Notes: generated by a model from the letters alone, not told the origin. A DNA stretch of 64,000 nucleotides from Tenacibaculum larymnensis (GCF_028829235.1 NZ_JAIWJY010000011.1:62001-126000), one strand, 5' to 3'. Shown: positions 28,554-38,055, numbered from the stretch's first letter. Program-made: numbers and translations.

Positions 28554-29031
28554 CAGCAGGCGCAGTCACAGTTCCTCTATCTGTTTCTGGATCATCATTT
28601 TCACTACGTACTAAAATCATATCTACAGAAGGAGTTCCTTCATCTAATTGATAGGCAAACTGTACATAATATAAATCGTATTGGCTAGCTACTTCATCGC
28701 AATTAAACTCTACTCTAAAGTCTCTACAACTTACAGTATCGTACCCACCATCTTTGTTTAAGATTTTAGTTGGTGTAACTCCATAGTAATTTAAATAAAC
28801 TTCGTTTCCTTCTAATTGCAATCCACTTGTATTATCTACTGGGTTTAATGTATTGTCTGGTAAGTATGCTAAAACCGTCACGGTGTTAGGAGTTGCACTG
28901 TTTCCTGATTCATCTCTAGACATGTTTACTAAAGGACCTGTAGGTACATTATCTGCACTAATATTTGTATCAAATTTTCTAAAGTACTTTAACTCTAATG
29001 TAACTCCATTAACGTTTACTGGGTTTCCCAT
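28543..29031 (-). CDS. Small protein of unknown function, head of the two-component operon
   Basis: This 162-residue protein has no signal peptide or membrane segment. It is acidic and rich in Asp, Asn, Val and Tyr, with predicted beta character, two Cys (in VSCRDFRVEFNCDEV) and a disordered acidic tail (ENDDPETDRGTVTAPADGD). I recognise no family. Its last 11 bases overlap the start of the histidine kinase gene, a strong sign of translational coupling. A role in sensing or as an output of this two-component system is possible. Confidence that it is a real gene is good; function is unknown. Confidence 0.6.
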   Translation of the reverse strand: MGNPVNVNGVTLELKYFRKFDTNISADNVPTGPLVNMSRDESGNSATPNTVTVLAYLPDNTLNPVDNTSGLQLEGNEVYLNYYGVTPTKILNKDGGYDTVSCRDFRVEFNCDEVASQYDLYYVQFAYQLDEGTPSVDMILVRSENDDPETDRGTVTAPADGD

Positions 29032-29170
29032 CTTCTATAATTTTTTAATTTGGTTATTTGGCTAAAATTACAATTATAAAAAGAAAAGAAAAAATAGTTT
29101 GTTAATAATTTATAGCAGTTATAGAGAAAATTATCTTTAACAAAACTTCTCTTATTTCTACCGATTAAAA

Positions 29171-29198
29171 AAAGGGAGAAACCGAAGCTTCTCCCTTT
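29171..29198 (-). terminator. Terminator of the TonB-dependent receptor gene
   Basis: A 10-bp stem (29171-29180 with 29189-29198, arms AAAGGGAGAA and complement) has an 8-base loop. On the minus strand it is followed by TTTTTTTAATC. It lies 3 bases after the receptor stop codon. Confidence 0.85.
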
Positions 29199-29201
29199 AT
29201 T

Positions 29202-31682
29202 TTAAATTTTAAACTGTAATGTTACGTACCAATTTCTCGGAGCGGATGGTATAATACCTGGTCCAGGGTATCCTGTTGCTCTACGTGTAAAGTATTTTTC
29301 GTCTAACAGATTATTTACTCCTGCTTCTAACTTGAAAATTTTGTATTTGTAAGAAACTGAGAAATCTAATACTCCATAAGCAGGAATTTCTCCTACTACT
29401 CCACTTATTTTAGCTATACTTGAATTTGAATCTGCTATAACAGCATTCGATGCATCAGAAAATTGTTGTGTTAGGTAAGTATATTGTAAGCTTGATAATA
29501 AGTTTTTATATCCAAACTTAACACCAGTTTTAAAGTTAAATTCTGGTACAAATTCTACTTTATTACCTACAATTCCATTTGCTATTGAAGAGGTATACTC
29601 TGAGTTTGTATATGATGTATTTACGAAGTAATTAAAGTTATAATCGCTATTTATATCAAACATCTTTTTTATATTCAAATCAAAAAGACTCTCTATACCA
29701 AGAATCCTTGCATCTCCAATATTATCTCTTTCTGGTTTACCATCTGGTCTTGTATAAATACCTATTCTGTCATTGTAAAAAAGTCCAAAAACACTTACAT
29801 CATATGATACTACTTTGTTAAAATCTCCCCTTACTCCTATATCGGCTGTAAATCCTCTTTCATCTGTAATATCTTCTGCTATTGCAAAAGCAGGATTCGC
29901 GGTACTTATATCTGCAAAGGTTACTGAACGATAGTTTTGTGAAACATTCCCATAAAATTCTATTGAGGTGTTAGGCTTATAACTAGTTCCTACTCCTAAT
30001 AATAAAAAAGTACGTTCTTTTGTTTCTTCCTCGTCTCTTTCATTTCTATTGATAACATTCCCTGCTGCATCGGTGGTAATATCTGTTATGAATTCTTCTC
30101 TTTCGGTTTTTATATGTTCTAAACGAAAACCTGGAGTTATTGACCATTGATCATTTAAATAGAAAATATTTTCTCCAAACAATGCGATATTTAAATTAGG
30201 AAATGTACTGTTTGATTGTCTTGGGTAGTTTGGATACTCTTCTGAATAAATTTTAAAGTCAGCATCTGATAATTCAGATCCCGGGCCTTGCGCTGATGTG
30301 TTGTTTGCTTTATAAAACTTACTTCCTATTAAAAAAGTAGCTTTTTTATTGAATAACTCATATTCTGATAATAACCTAGCTTCAAATCCGAAGTTATTAA
30401 AATCTCCCTTTATAACTTGTCTTTCTCTACCAGGATCTTCATCACTAACTCTATTAGTTCTATACCCTACGGCATCTCTAGAAGCATTTAAACCAAAGAA
30501 ATTAAATGTGAAATTTGTTTTATCTGAAAAACGATGTGCTAACTTAAGATTGTACAAAAACCAATCTACTTGAAACCAATTACGTTCTCTATTACTCTGA
30601 AAAGGGTTTTCTACAAACATTGCATCAGTTAATCCACCTGCTTGTTGAGCTACATATTTCAAATATGTAATTTCTGCTTCTAGCTTTGTTCTGTCTGAGA
30701 TCTCATATCCTAAATGTGCAAAGGCATTTTTTGAATCGAATTCTGAATTCGAACGGAAACCATCTCCTTGCTTGTAATTGTAATATCCGTAATAGCTAAA
30801 TTTACCTTTGGTTCCTCCCACACTTGTAAAGTTGGTAAATAAATTATTACTTCCTAAAGTATTTCTTGTAATGATTTCTAATGGTTTGTTAGGGTTCGGT
30901 TTCTTCATTATAAAGTTTACTAGCCCTCCAAACTGAGTTCCATATTGTAACGAAGCTGCTCCTCTTACAATTTGAATTTCATTCAATGCTTCTGCCGGTG
31001 GTGTATAATAACTTTCTGGGTACCCTAACACATCTGCACTAATATCGTATCCGTTTTGGCGTGTATTAAAATTAGAGGTTCTGTTTGGATCTAATCCTCT
31101 ACCACCAATATTTAACTGTAAACCTGCATCATCATTCTGAAAAATATTTAATCCTGCTACTTGACTGTATAACTGACGTGCGTTATTAGAAGCTAATGCT
31201 GCTGTAGATTGATTTACTAAAACAACTTCGGTCTTTTTTCCGGCAAAAATGGCTGTTTCTTCTACATCTTTTAAGCGTTTTAACTCAAATACTTTTCTTC
31301 GTTGTGTTTTGATTTGTATTTCTGATAACTCTTCTGAAAAAGAGTTTAATTGAACGTTTAATACAACGTCTTTTACAACTGTAATTTTAAGCTCTTTTAA
31401 TTGGTACTCTTCAACATAAAATAACAATTCTAATTGTTCTTTTTCTGTTGAAAATTGATAAAATCCTTTACTGTTAGTCTCTGCTAACAATCTACCTGTT
31501 TTATTATATACTTTTACATTTTGCAACTTCGTATGCATTTCAGAAGTTACCACACCTGAAACTTTGTTTTGAGCAAAAGTTGAGGCAGTAAAGAATAATA
31601 CACATATTAACTTTAGTATATTCTGAGCTAATTTTGTGTGTTTGAACATATGTTTATAGTCCATAAATTTTAATTTTATCAT
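29202..31682 (-). CDS. TonB-dependent outer-membrane receptor, probably for ferric chelates
   Basis: This receptor has up to 826 residues. A signal segment (about 20-38) is followed by a carboxypeptidase-like regulatory domain (about 40-125), a plug domain (about 145-260, with ARQLYSQVAGLNIFQ and IQIVRGAASLQYGTQFGGLVNFIMKKP), and a barrel that ends in Phe-Lys-Ile with the terminal strand NWYVTLQFKI. FecA-like receptors are the nearest class I recognise. The ATG at 31682 lies inside the end of the HTTM gene (29-base overlap); later in-frame ATG codons at 31664 and 31649 are also possible starts, with the signal peptide favouring the last. Its neighbours (imelysin, DUF4856 lipoprotein) suggest iron or another metal as substrate. 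Confidence 0.85.
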   Translation of the reverse strand: MIKLKFMDYKHMFKHTKLAQNILKLICVLFFTASTFAQNKVSGVVTSEMHTKLQNVKVYNKTGRLLAETNSKGFYQFSTEKEQLELLFYVEEYQLKELKITVVKDVVLNVQLNSFSEELSEIQIKTQRRKVFELKRLKDVEETAIFAGKKTEVVLVNQSTAALASNNARQLYSQVAGLNIFQNDDAGLQLNIGGRGLDPNRTSNFNTRQNGYDISADVLGYPESYYTPPAEALNEIQIVRGAASLQYGTQFGGLVNFIMKKPNPNKPLEIITRNTLGSNNLFTNFTSVGGTKGKFSYYGYYNYKQGDGFRSNSEFDSKNAFAHLGYEISDRTKLEAEITYLKYVAQQAGGLTDAMFVENPFQSNRERNWFQVDWFLYNLKLAHRFSDKTNFTFNFFGLNASRDAVGYRTNRVSDEDPGRERQVIKGDFNNFGFEARLLSEYELFNKKATFLIGSKFYKANNTSAQGPGSELSDADFKIYSEEYPNYPRQSNSTFPNLNIALFGENIFYLNDQWSITPGFRLEHIKTEREEFITDITTDAAGNVINRNERDEEETKERTFLLLGVGTSYKPNTSIEFYGNVSQNYRSVTFADISTANPAFAIAEDITDERGFTADIGVRGDFNKVVSYDVSVFGLFYNDRIGIYTRPDGKPERDNIGDARILGIESLFDLNIKKMFDINSDYNFNYFVNTSYTNSEYTSSIANGIVGNKVEFVPEFNFKTGVKFGYKNLLSSLQYTYLTQQFSDASNAVIADSNSSIAKISGVVGEIPAYGVLDFSVSYKYKIFKLEAGVNNLLDEKYFTRRATGYPGPGIIPSAPRNWYVTLQFKI

Positions 31683-33036
31683 TAAAAGGTAATATCCAAT
31701 CTTTATGTTTAAAGCTTTCTTTTTGTTTATATAAATCTATGTTAGGGTTTATATATGGTTGACTTAATCGTCCGTTTAATGCTACAAAACTCTCCACGTA
31801 GACTTCTATATTTTTATGACCGTCTTTTTTAAAGTGATCTCCTAAATAATGGGCGTATTCTAAAATAAAATCAGGCTGAAAGCTCATTTGCTTTTCTTGA
31901 AAAGAGGTTAAAAAATCAGTATTGTTTACATAAAAAAACTTCCCTGTTTCCCCATCAACAATTTTAAAGTTTGCATAACCTGCTTTCTCCATTAACATAA
32001 CTCGCCACGAAAAACGAAAACCTTCTTCTGTCCAGAATAATTCTCCTGGATACAATAAGTAACGCCATGGCAATAGAATTTGAAGTATAAAAAGAGTTCC
32101 TAAGATTGATAAGATGACTTTCTTTTTAAGTTTTGGATATGTATATTCTTTAACTTGTTGAACTGTTTCTGATGAAATTGAGAACACTCGTTTTATATAT
32201 TGAATAATTTTTTCATGTAAAGAGGCATCGAAAAAAATGAGTGTCGCAACAATCATTATAAAAGGAAACATACCTATAGGAAATAAAACCCTAGTAAATA
32301 CATGAAAAAACACAACCAACCCGAAAGCTAACAAACGTGTTCTTTTATACAATAATAAAAAAGGAATTGATAAATCATACAAAGCTCCACACCAACTCAT
32401 TGTGTAGTGAAACCATTCTTGTTGCATTAAATTATTTCCTATAAATGGTAAATCATATTTTGATGGTAACCATATTTTTAGGGGTTGTGCTCTAAATAAC
32501 CAATCGGAATTTAATTTTGCTAAACCTGCATAAAAGTATACAATTCCTAAAAGCAATTTTACACTATCTATTGTCCATTTTGGCACATTTGTATATTCTC
32601 TTTTTCTTAGGTAAGCATCTAAAGAAAAACGAGCGTTTGCGGGTAAAAAGATTAGTACAAAACTTAGGATGCTTATAAAGTAGTAATGGTTTAAATAGGT
32701 TGTTTTATCCATTAACTCTATATAGGTAAAGCTTAGAAAGAATGTTATAATGGCGAATCTATATTTAAACCCTAAAGCCACCAATGCTGCTGATAAACCA
32801 CTAATTATAAATAGTAAATATGTATAATTTCCAATAGGTTTTACCCATTCAAAACCGTAATATGAAAAGTGAAATGTAGGTTGTAAATATAGTTTTTCTA
32901 TCCAGCCATGATACCAAAATCGTAGGATACCAAAAAGCATCATAACCCCAAAAAAAACACGAAAAACAGCCAAAGGGGCTGAATTTATTTGCTTTGAAAG
33001 GTAATTTTTAGAAATCATTTTTATGATATGCTTCAC
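31654..33036 (-). CDS. HTTM-domain membrane protein (vitamin K-dependent carboxylase-like)
   Basis: This 460-residue inner-membrane protein has about eight hydrophobic helices over residues 20-290. It carries the conserved segment YFYAGLAKLNSDW of the HTTM/vitamin K gamma-carboxylase-like family. A soluble C-terminal part (about 330-460) follows. The enzyme activity of bacterial members is not settled. The ATG at 33036 is used; an in-frame ATG at 33018 (MISKNYL) is also plausible. It ends inside the TonB receptor gene (29-base overlap). A hairpin separates it from the upstream imelysin gene. Occurrence with imelysin and a TonB receptor suggests a part in metal uptake. Confidence 0.8.
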   Translation of the reverse strand: MKHIIKMISKNYLSKQINSAPLAVFRVFFGVMMLFGILRFWYHGWIEKLYLQPTFHFSYYGFEWVKPIGNYTYLLFIISGLSAALVALGFKYRFAIITFFLSFTYIELMDKTTYLNHYYFISILSFVLIFLPANARFSLDAYLRKREYTNVPKWTIDSVKLLLGIVYFYAGLAKLNSDWLFRAQPLKIWLPSKYDLPFIGNNLMQQEWFHYTMSWCGALYDLSIPFLLLYKRTRLLAFGLVVFFHVFTRVLFPIGMFPFIMIVATLIFFDASLHEKIIQYIKRVFSISSETVQQVKEYTYPKLKKKVILSILGTLFILQILLPWRYLLYPGELFWTEEGFRFSWRVMLMEKAGYANFKIVDGETGKFFYVNNTDFLTSFQEKQMSFQPDFILEYAHYLGDHFKKDGHKNIEVYVESFVALNGRLSQPYINPNIDLYKQKESFKHKDWILPFNDKIKIYGL

Positions 33037-33070
33037 CTACAAAAAGTATGACTAAATAGTTATTTTAATA

Positions 33071-33098
33071 AAAGCTGCCTATTTTCATAGACAGCTTT
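33071..33098 (-). terminator. Hairpin between imelysin and HTTM genes
   Basis: Arms AAAGCTG/CAGCTTT (33071-33077 with 33092-33098) extend inward by CTAT/ATAG after one mismatch. On the minus strand a T-rich stretch follows. It may terminate or attenuate the transcript between imelysin and the HTTM-receptor pair. Confidence 0.65.
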
Positions 33099-33117
33099 GT
33101 TATTTTGTTTTCAATGA

Positions 33118-34221
33118 TTAATCTCCGTCGGCATCAACATAATCTACACTAACATTAAAAGCCTGTAGCATATCTACTTTTAAATACACTACTACTTTTT
33201 GTAGCTCATCAAATGATTTTGTCATTTGAGTATTATCTGTGTTTATTTGTTGATAGAAATCATCGTTTAATGTATCTACTTGTGTTTCAGCTGTATTAAA
33301 CTGTGTGTTTATTAAGTTTACTAAATCACCTCTTTTTAAGTACTCTAAATAACTTTTAAAACTAATTCCAGAACCCGCTGCGTTAAAGTTATTTCCGTTG
33401 AAAAAATCTTGAACAGCATTTAATGCTTCTAATGCTAATGCTTTTGATGCTACTCGATTGTAATATGCTTCAACTTTTTCTGGTAATGGTGTTGATGAAA
33501 AGTTTCCTGCTGGAATTCCAAACTTATTAGCTCTTAATCCTTTTTCGTAATAAAAAATAAAATCATTAACCAATTTATTTAATGATGAGCTAGCTGTATT
33601 TCCTGTAGATGCTACAAACTGATCTTTATAACTTCCTTTCCAATCGTTTAGAATTGTAGTTGTTAATCCGCTCATTTGAGCAATCACATCAGTTATATAC
33701 TTTTTGTAATTAGCTGCATTTGCATCCGTTGTGTATTTTTCTAAAATAGCAGTATCATTTGCTGCTACACCGTACAATAAATAATCTAACGCTGGAAAAC
33801 CTTGTGCGTCATGGTTGTTAGAACTATTTAAATCGTATGTTCCGTTACTTATATTACTTTCTACATCTATAACCGTAAGCGGATAAATATTAAAAAAGTT
33901 TACGAAACCTAATTCTTCGGCCTTACCTATATTAAACATTTCCACGTGTTGCCATGCTTTGTAAGCATTTAACCAAGCTGTACGTACTTCTGCTAAAGTT
34001 GTTGCATTTGGAGTATCAGTAAAAGAAGTTGCTTTTGTTTCTAACGTAGTTAACTGGCTATCAAACGCTTCAAAAGAAGGTATAATTATATTATCTGCTA
34101 AATGTGTTAGCATTGCTCCTCTATCAAAGCCATCTGATGTTGTTGGGTTATCTGAACTATCTGAACTACAAGCATAAACTACAACTGCAAGTAATAGGAA
34201 AGGTAAAAACTTTTTAATCAT
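33118..34221 (-). CDS. Imelysin-family lipoprotein
   Basis: This 367-residue protein has a lipoprotein signal with Cys18 (LLLAVVVYACSSDSSD), so it is membrane-anchored. It shows imelysin-family features: WQHVEMFNIG, the segment GFPALDYLLYG, and WKGSYKDQFV. Imelysins (peptidase M75 group, IrpA-like) are linked to iron uptake. In well-studied members the GxHxxE motif is conserved; here the matching place reads GFPALD, so the His and Glu are replaced. The gene lies between DUF4856 and HTTM genes and is bounded by hairpins on both sides. A TATATTTG element (34262-34255) upstream may give it its own promoter. Confidence 0.87.
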   Translation of the reverse strand: MIKKFLPFLLLAVVVYACSSDSSDNPTTSDGFDRGAMLTHLADNIIIPSFEAFDSQLTTLETKATSFTDTPNATTLAEVRTAWLNAYKAWQHVEMFNIGKAEELGFVNFFNIYPLTVIDVESNISNGTYDLNSSNNHDAQGFPALDYLLYGVAANDTAILEKYTTDANAANYKKYITDVIAQMSGLTTTILNDWKGSYKDQFVASTGNTASSSLNKLVNDFIFYYEKGLRANKFGIPAGNFSSTPLPEKVEAYYNRVASKALALEALNAVQDFFNGNNFNAAGSGISFKSYLEYLKRGDLVNLINTQFNTAETQVDTLNDDFYQQINTDNTQMTKSFDELQKVVVYLKVDMLQAFNVSVDYVDADGD

Positions 34222-34261
34222 TTTTATTTCTATTTATTCTAAATAAAACTTTTGCAAATAT

Positions 34262-34293
34262 AAAAAGTAGCTATGAAATCATAACTACTTTTT
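34262..34293 (-). terminator. Terminator after the DUF4856 gene
   Basis: Arms AAAAAGTAG/CTACTTTTT (34262-34270 with 34285-34293) enclose a second matching stem TATGA/TCATA. The hairpin is nearly perfect over 32 bases and both sides end in A/T runs, so it can act in either direction. It lies 27 bases after the DUF4856 stop. Confidence 0.75.
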
Positions 34294-34319
34294 ATAAGAA
34301 TTCTTAAATTATTTGCTTG

Positions 34320-35519
34320 TTAGCTCCCTGCTTCTGTTACGGTGAAGTTAAATTTAGCAGCGATAGTTTCAGAAACAGTATCTAATGTTGTTGGTGTAGT
34401 ATCTTCCCATAAACCATTTCCTGTTCCTAATAAGTCTTCTAATAAACCTTCTACTTCTGTTTTGGTAAAGTATGCTTCTGTAGCATTATTTTTACGAGTA
34501 AATTGTAAACTGTAAACAAATCCTAAACCTTCTGAAATAGCATGAAATGCTGCTGCCTTATCGGTCGCCCATAAATTTTTACCTTGTTGTAAGTAATATA
34601 CTCCTCTAATTGCAATTACATTTGAAATTTTTTCACGAATAATTTCTGCTTGCTCATTACGAACATCATAATTTTTAGCAACAATAGCTGCTCTTCCTAA
34701 CTTAAATGCATTGTAAATATCATCTGCTATACCAGCAAAATCAGCGTCACCATTTACTTTTGATAAATATTCGTTTAAAAACTTATCAGCTTCTAATACT
34801 GGTTCAGCTGGGTTAGCTTCGTTACCATATAAGTAACCGTAAGCCTCATCCCACTTATGCTCCATTGTTGTATAACTTTTTCCTTCCTCAACAACATCAT
34901 TATCGTTGTTAGTAATATTATTTCCTGCATCTAATACAGCTGTACCTAAGTAGTTGTTTAACATTTGATCAACCATTAAACCTCCGATTAATGATTTTGC
35001 AAAAATTTGATTCAGCTCAACTCCTTTTCCGTTTATGTATCTAATAGAACCTCCTCCATTTTGTTGAAGTTTACCTGCTGTTCCTGCTACTGCGTCAACA
35101 TCCCTGTTTGGAAATACATCATCTACTTGCTCTTTTATCCAAGCATCAAATTGAGCTTTAATTGCATTAGCTTCTGTTGTATTTGCAGAAAAGAAATCGG
35201 TTGAAGCTGCTGTTTTACTACGTACATTTTTACCTGAAGCGTTTAATGTTGCATCGGTAAAGTCTGCATCTCCTTCAGCATGTGCAAACATGTTATCTAA
35301 ATCAGCTTCAGTTTTTACAGTATTTTTTAATGCTGTAATTAATTCAGTAGCCATTTTAATTCGAGTCGTTTGACCTGAAAAACTTACTGAGGATTCATTA
35401 TTTCTTTCAAACTTGTAAGTTGCTGGTGCTTTTACTGAATTTACTGGCTCGTCATCACTCGAACAAGAAGTAAACACTAAAGCTGATACAGCTATCATAG
35501 AAAGGATTACTCTTTTCAT
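34320..35519 (-). CDS. DUF4856-family lipoprotein
   Basis: This 399-residue protein has a lipoprotein signal with Cys19 (ALVFTSCSSDDEP). The segment TYKFERNNESSVSFSGQTTRI is characteristic of DUF4856. The rest is mainly helical. The family has no established biochemical function, but it is regularly found beside imelysin and TonB receptor genes in Flavobacteria, which points to binding of a metal or chelate at the cell surface (inference). It is the first gene of this locus and is preceded by a strong promoter (35555-35584). A hairpin follows it. Confidence 0.82.
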   Translation of the reverse strand: MKRVILSMIAVSALVFTSCSSDDEPVNSVKAPATYKFERNNESSVSFSGQTTRIKMATELITALKNTVKTEADLDNMFAHAEGDADFTDATLNASGKNVRSKTAASTDFFSANTTEANAIKAQFDAWIKEQVDDVFPNRDVDAVAGTAGKLQQNGGGSIRYINGKGVELNQIFAKSLIGGLMVDQMLNNYLGTAVLDAGNNITNNDNDVVEEGKSYTTMEHKWDEAYGYLYGNEANPAEPVLEADKFLNEYLSKVNGDADFAGIADDIYNAFKLGRAAIVAKNYDVRNEQAEIIREKISNVIAIRGVYYLQQGKNLWATDKAAAFHAISEGLGFVYSLQFTRKNNATEAYFTKTEVEGLLEDLLGTGNGLWEDTTPTTLDTVSETIAAKFNFTVTEAGS

Positions 35520-35554
35520 CTTATTTAGATTAAGTTTTAATTAATTTTATTTGG

Positions 35555-35584
35555 CAAATTTATATAAGAAATCCAACCTCACAA
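35555..35584 (-). promoter_or_regulatory. Promoter of the DUF4856-imelysin-HTTM-receptor locus
   Basis: On the minus strand TTG (35584-35582) is followed by a 19-base spacer and TAAATTTG (35562-35555). Both boxes match the Bacteroidota consensus. Transcription would start near 35549, about 30 bases before the DUF4856 ATG. I see no obvious Fur-type palindrome. Confidence 0.65.
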
Positions 35585-35655
35585 ATCTTATTAAGACTTA
35601 TTTTAAATAAATTTTAACACTTCTAATTATATCACTAATAAACAAGACTTTAAAA

Positions 35656-37215
35656 CTATTTTAGCTTAAGGAAATTAACAACTGCTTTACGTATATCATA
35701 TGCTACTTCTTCTTTTTTTGGCGTATAAATACTTAAAACCCCTTTACTTTTACTTGAAAGCATCGGAATATCAAGTCCTCTTAATAAATAATCTGAAAAA
35801 GCAACTGTATAAGTTTGGTTTTCTTGAAGTTTACCATTCTTAAGTATCCATTCCCCATTATGTTTATTAGCATTAAATCTTTGTAAATAGGCTCCTGTTC
35901 CTGAAGATTCTACACCAAAATCTAACACCTTCTTTAATAAGCTTCCTTTAATTTCAACTTTTAAAATCTCTCCTCCATATGGTAATACTCTAAAAATATC
36001 AACAGCATTTATATCTCCTGATAATTTATCATCTATTCGTACAGACCCTCCATTTACCAAGGCACAGTCTACTTCATTATTATAAGCTAAGCTCATTGAT
36101 TCTGCAATAATTTTACCCATATTGGTTTGTACAACTCTAATTGTACTTTCTCTTGCATCTAAAGGTTCAGCTGCCTTGTATATTACTTCATAAGGATTCG
36201 ATACTACTTCTTGAATTTTATCTTCTAAGACTGCTTGCCATTTATCTACAACTTCTTTTACACTCGTATCAAAAGGGATTGATTTATTAATTTCTTTTAA
36301 CTCAGATTTAAAGTTAACTTTTTTGGTTTTTGGGTTATATTCAAACCTATGAATATAGGCTGTTTTTGCGTTAGCATCTGCTTTTGTAATTGTAACCTCT
36401 CCTACTTTTGTGTAACTATTTGTGTGTTCGTGCCCTCCCATAATTAATGGCACATTTGGTAAAAGTTTTGCTATTTCTTTATCCTGTTTAAGTGATGCAT
36501 GAGTTAACCCTAGTACGATGTCAACTTTATCTTTTATTTCGTTATAAGAACGTTTTATTTCTTTATACATATCTCCATAATACACGTAACTTTTGGGGTT
36601 TGATGGAATACAAACACTTATAAACCCTACTTTTAAAGTAGTTCCATCTGAATTCTTAAATTCTTTAATGAAAAAATCCTTTAACGTTTCTTTTTTTCCA
36701 TCAACGATTTTATGAAAATAAGAGTGTTTACCATCAACATTATGTAATACATTGGCTGATATCCAATCAAACTTACTCTCATTCAAACGATCTTGTAAAT
36801 GTGTAAAACTTAAATCGAATTCGTGGTTTCCAAATGCAACAAGGTCAAAGTTCATAGTATTCATTACTTCTACCATTTGTTTCCCTCTTACTCGTTCACC
36901 ATTATACTTCATTGTTCCTAGTAAAGATGGTGATAAAAAATCTCCTGCTAATACTAGCATGGTGTTTTTATCTTCTTTTAAAAGTTGTTTGTGAACTGTT
37001 TCTACTCTTGCCATTCCTCCATACATTCCTCCTTGAATTGGAGCTATTTCATATACATCATTTAACTGTAATATTGTGAAATAGATTTTATCAGTATCTT
37101 TTTTAAACTGATACGTTGTCTCTGATGTAGTTGTATTTATTTTCTTTTGAGGAGAACCACAACTAACTAAAGTGTAAGTTATTAAAAGTAGTAATAGGGT
37201 TTTAAATTGCTTCAT
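35656..37215 (-). CDS. 5'-nucleotidase/metallophosphatase lipoprotein
   Basis: This 519-residue protein has a lipoprotein signal with Cys19 (TLVSCGSPQ). The N-terminal metallophosphoesterase domain (about 45-300) has LQLNDVYE, GDFLSPS, GNHEFD, LTHASL and GGHEHTN. The C-terminal 5'-nucleotidase domain (about 330-500) has NGGSVR and FRVLPYGGE. The first motif is LNDVYE where many relatives have NDxHG, a difference in one metal-ligand region. It probably removes phosphate from nucleotides or related esters in the periplasm. It is the last gene of an operon with HMG-CoA lyase and a zinc-peptidase-like gene (36-base gap). Confidence 0.88.
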   Translation of the reverse strand: MKQFKTLLLLLITYTLVSCGSPQKKINTTTSETTYQFKKDTDKIYFTILQLNDVYEIAPIQGGMYGGMARVETVHKQLLKEDKNTMLVLAGDFLSPSLLGTMKYNGERVRGKQMVEVMNTMNFDLVAFGNHEFDLSFTHLQDRLNESKFDWISANVLHNVDGKHSYFHKIVDGKKETLKDFFIKEFKNSDGTTLKVGFISVCIPSNPKSYVYYGDMYKEIKRSYNEIKDKVDIVLGLTHASLKQDKEIAKLLPNVPLIMGGHEHTNSYTKVGEVTITKADANAKTAYIHRFEYNPKTKKVNFKSELKEINKSIPFDTSVKEVVDKWQAVLEDKIQEVVSNPYEVIYKAAEPLDARESTIRVVQTNMGKIIAESMSLAYNNEVDCALVNGGSVRIDDKLSGDINAVDIFRVLPYGGEILKVEIKGSLLKKVLDFGVESSGTGAYLQRFNANKHNGEWILKNGKLQENQTYTVAFSDYLLRGLDIPMLSSKSKGVLSIYTPKKEEVAYDIRKAVVNFLKLK

Positions 37216-37251
37216 TTGGCTTTTTTTATAAGAAAACCAAATTTACGAATT

Positions 37252-38055
37252 CTAATGAAGATATTGACGAGTGTTTTGTCTTATCATTTTTCTATATTCT
37301 ACCAATTCTGGAAATTGATAAAAAAAGTTTATTTTTTTATGTGCTATAGTTCTAGGTTTTTTAATCTTAGGTCTTAACACAAAGGCTGTCCAGCTTTCAA
37401 CAATATCTTCTTCTGGACTTTCAGCTGCGTAATCTGTAAGAAACTCTGTTCTATTATTTAAATATAAATCATACAGTTTTTCTACACAGTTTGCTTCTGT
37501 ATAACAATATTTTCTTTGAATAACATCCCAACGATTTAATAATGCTCCTTTCCAAAATATGTTAACAAACCTATTTATATAACTGTTTTTATAGGCTTCT
37601 CCTTCAAGAGTTAAATATAACTCTCCTTCTTCTTGTTGCCTCTTATCTGTTGGTCTTATCTGAGTTCTATTTAGTGTTAGTAAATGTCCAAACTCATGTA
37701 CTAAAGTATATACTGACTCGTGTAACCTTCTTTTATCTTTAGTTTCAAAATTAACATCTCTAATGTCTATTTCTAACTGCCATTTATCGTTTTTTGAACT
37801 CAATGCAACTAAAGCACCCGTTTTTTCATCTACCCCATCCGTCATTAAAACGATACGTTTTATATATTTCTGAGTGAGTTCTTTTGGGAATATCCTGTTA
37901 AATTCTCCCCAATAATAAGCAGCTAAATCATCACTTACTGTTTGATTTTTAATCACTTTACTACCTTTCACATCCCACACCCCTATTCTTTCACTATCTG
38001 TAGATTGTGAAAAAACTGAGAAAAAGAAAAAAAGAAAAATAATATTTAGTTTCAT
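37252..38055 (-). CDS. Secreted zinc-metallopeptidase-like protein
   Basis: This 267-residue protein has a signal peptide (about 1-17, SVFSQ). A zinc-binding motif LVHEFGHLL lies near residue 120. Further on, SPEEDIVESWTAFV (near 220) has the form of a third-ligand segment of gluzincin-type peptidases, in which the Glu after the Asp-Ile-Val would bind zinc. The length suits a compact peptidase. I do not recognise a named family. It starts 6 bases after the HMG-CoA lyase gene and ends 36 bases before the 5'-nucleotidase gene, so all three are probably one transcript. Substrate is unknown. Confidence 0.7.
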   Translation of the reverse strand: MKLNIIFLFFFFSVFSQSTDSERIGVWDVKGSKVIKNQTVSDDLAAYYWGEFNRIFPKELTQKYIKRIVLMTDGVDEKTGALVALSSKNDKWQLEIDIRDVNFETKDKRRLHESVYTLVHEFGHLLTLNRTQIRPTDKRQQEEGELYLTLEGEAYKNSYINRFVNIFWKGALLNRWDVIQRKYCYTEANCVEKLYDLYLNNRTEFLTDYAAESPEEDIVESWTAFVLRPKIKKPRTIAHKKINFFYQFPELVEYRKMIRQNTRQYLH

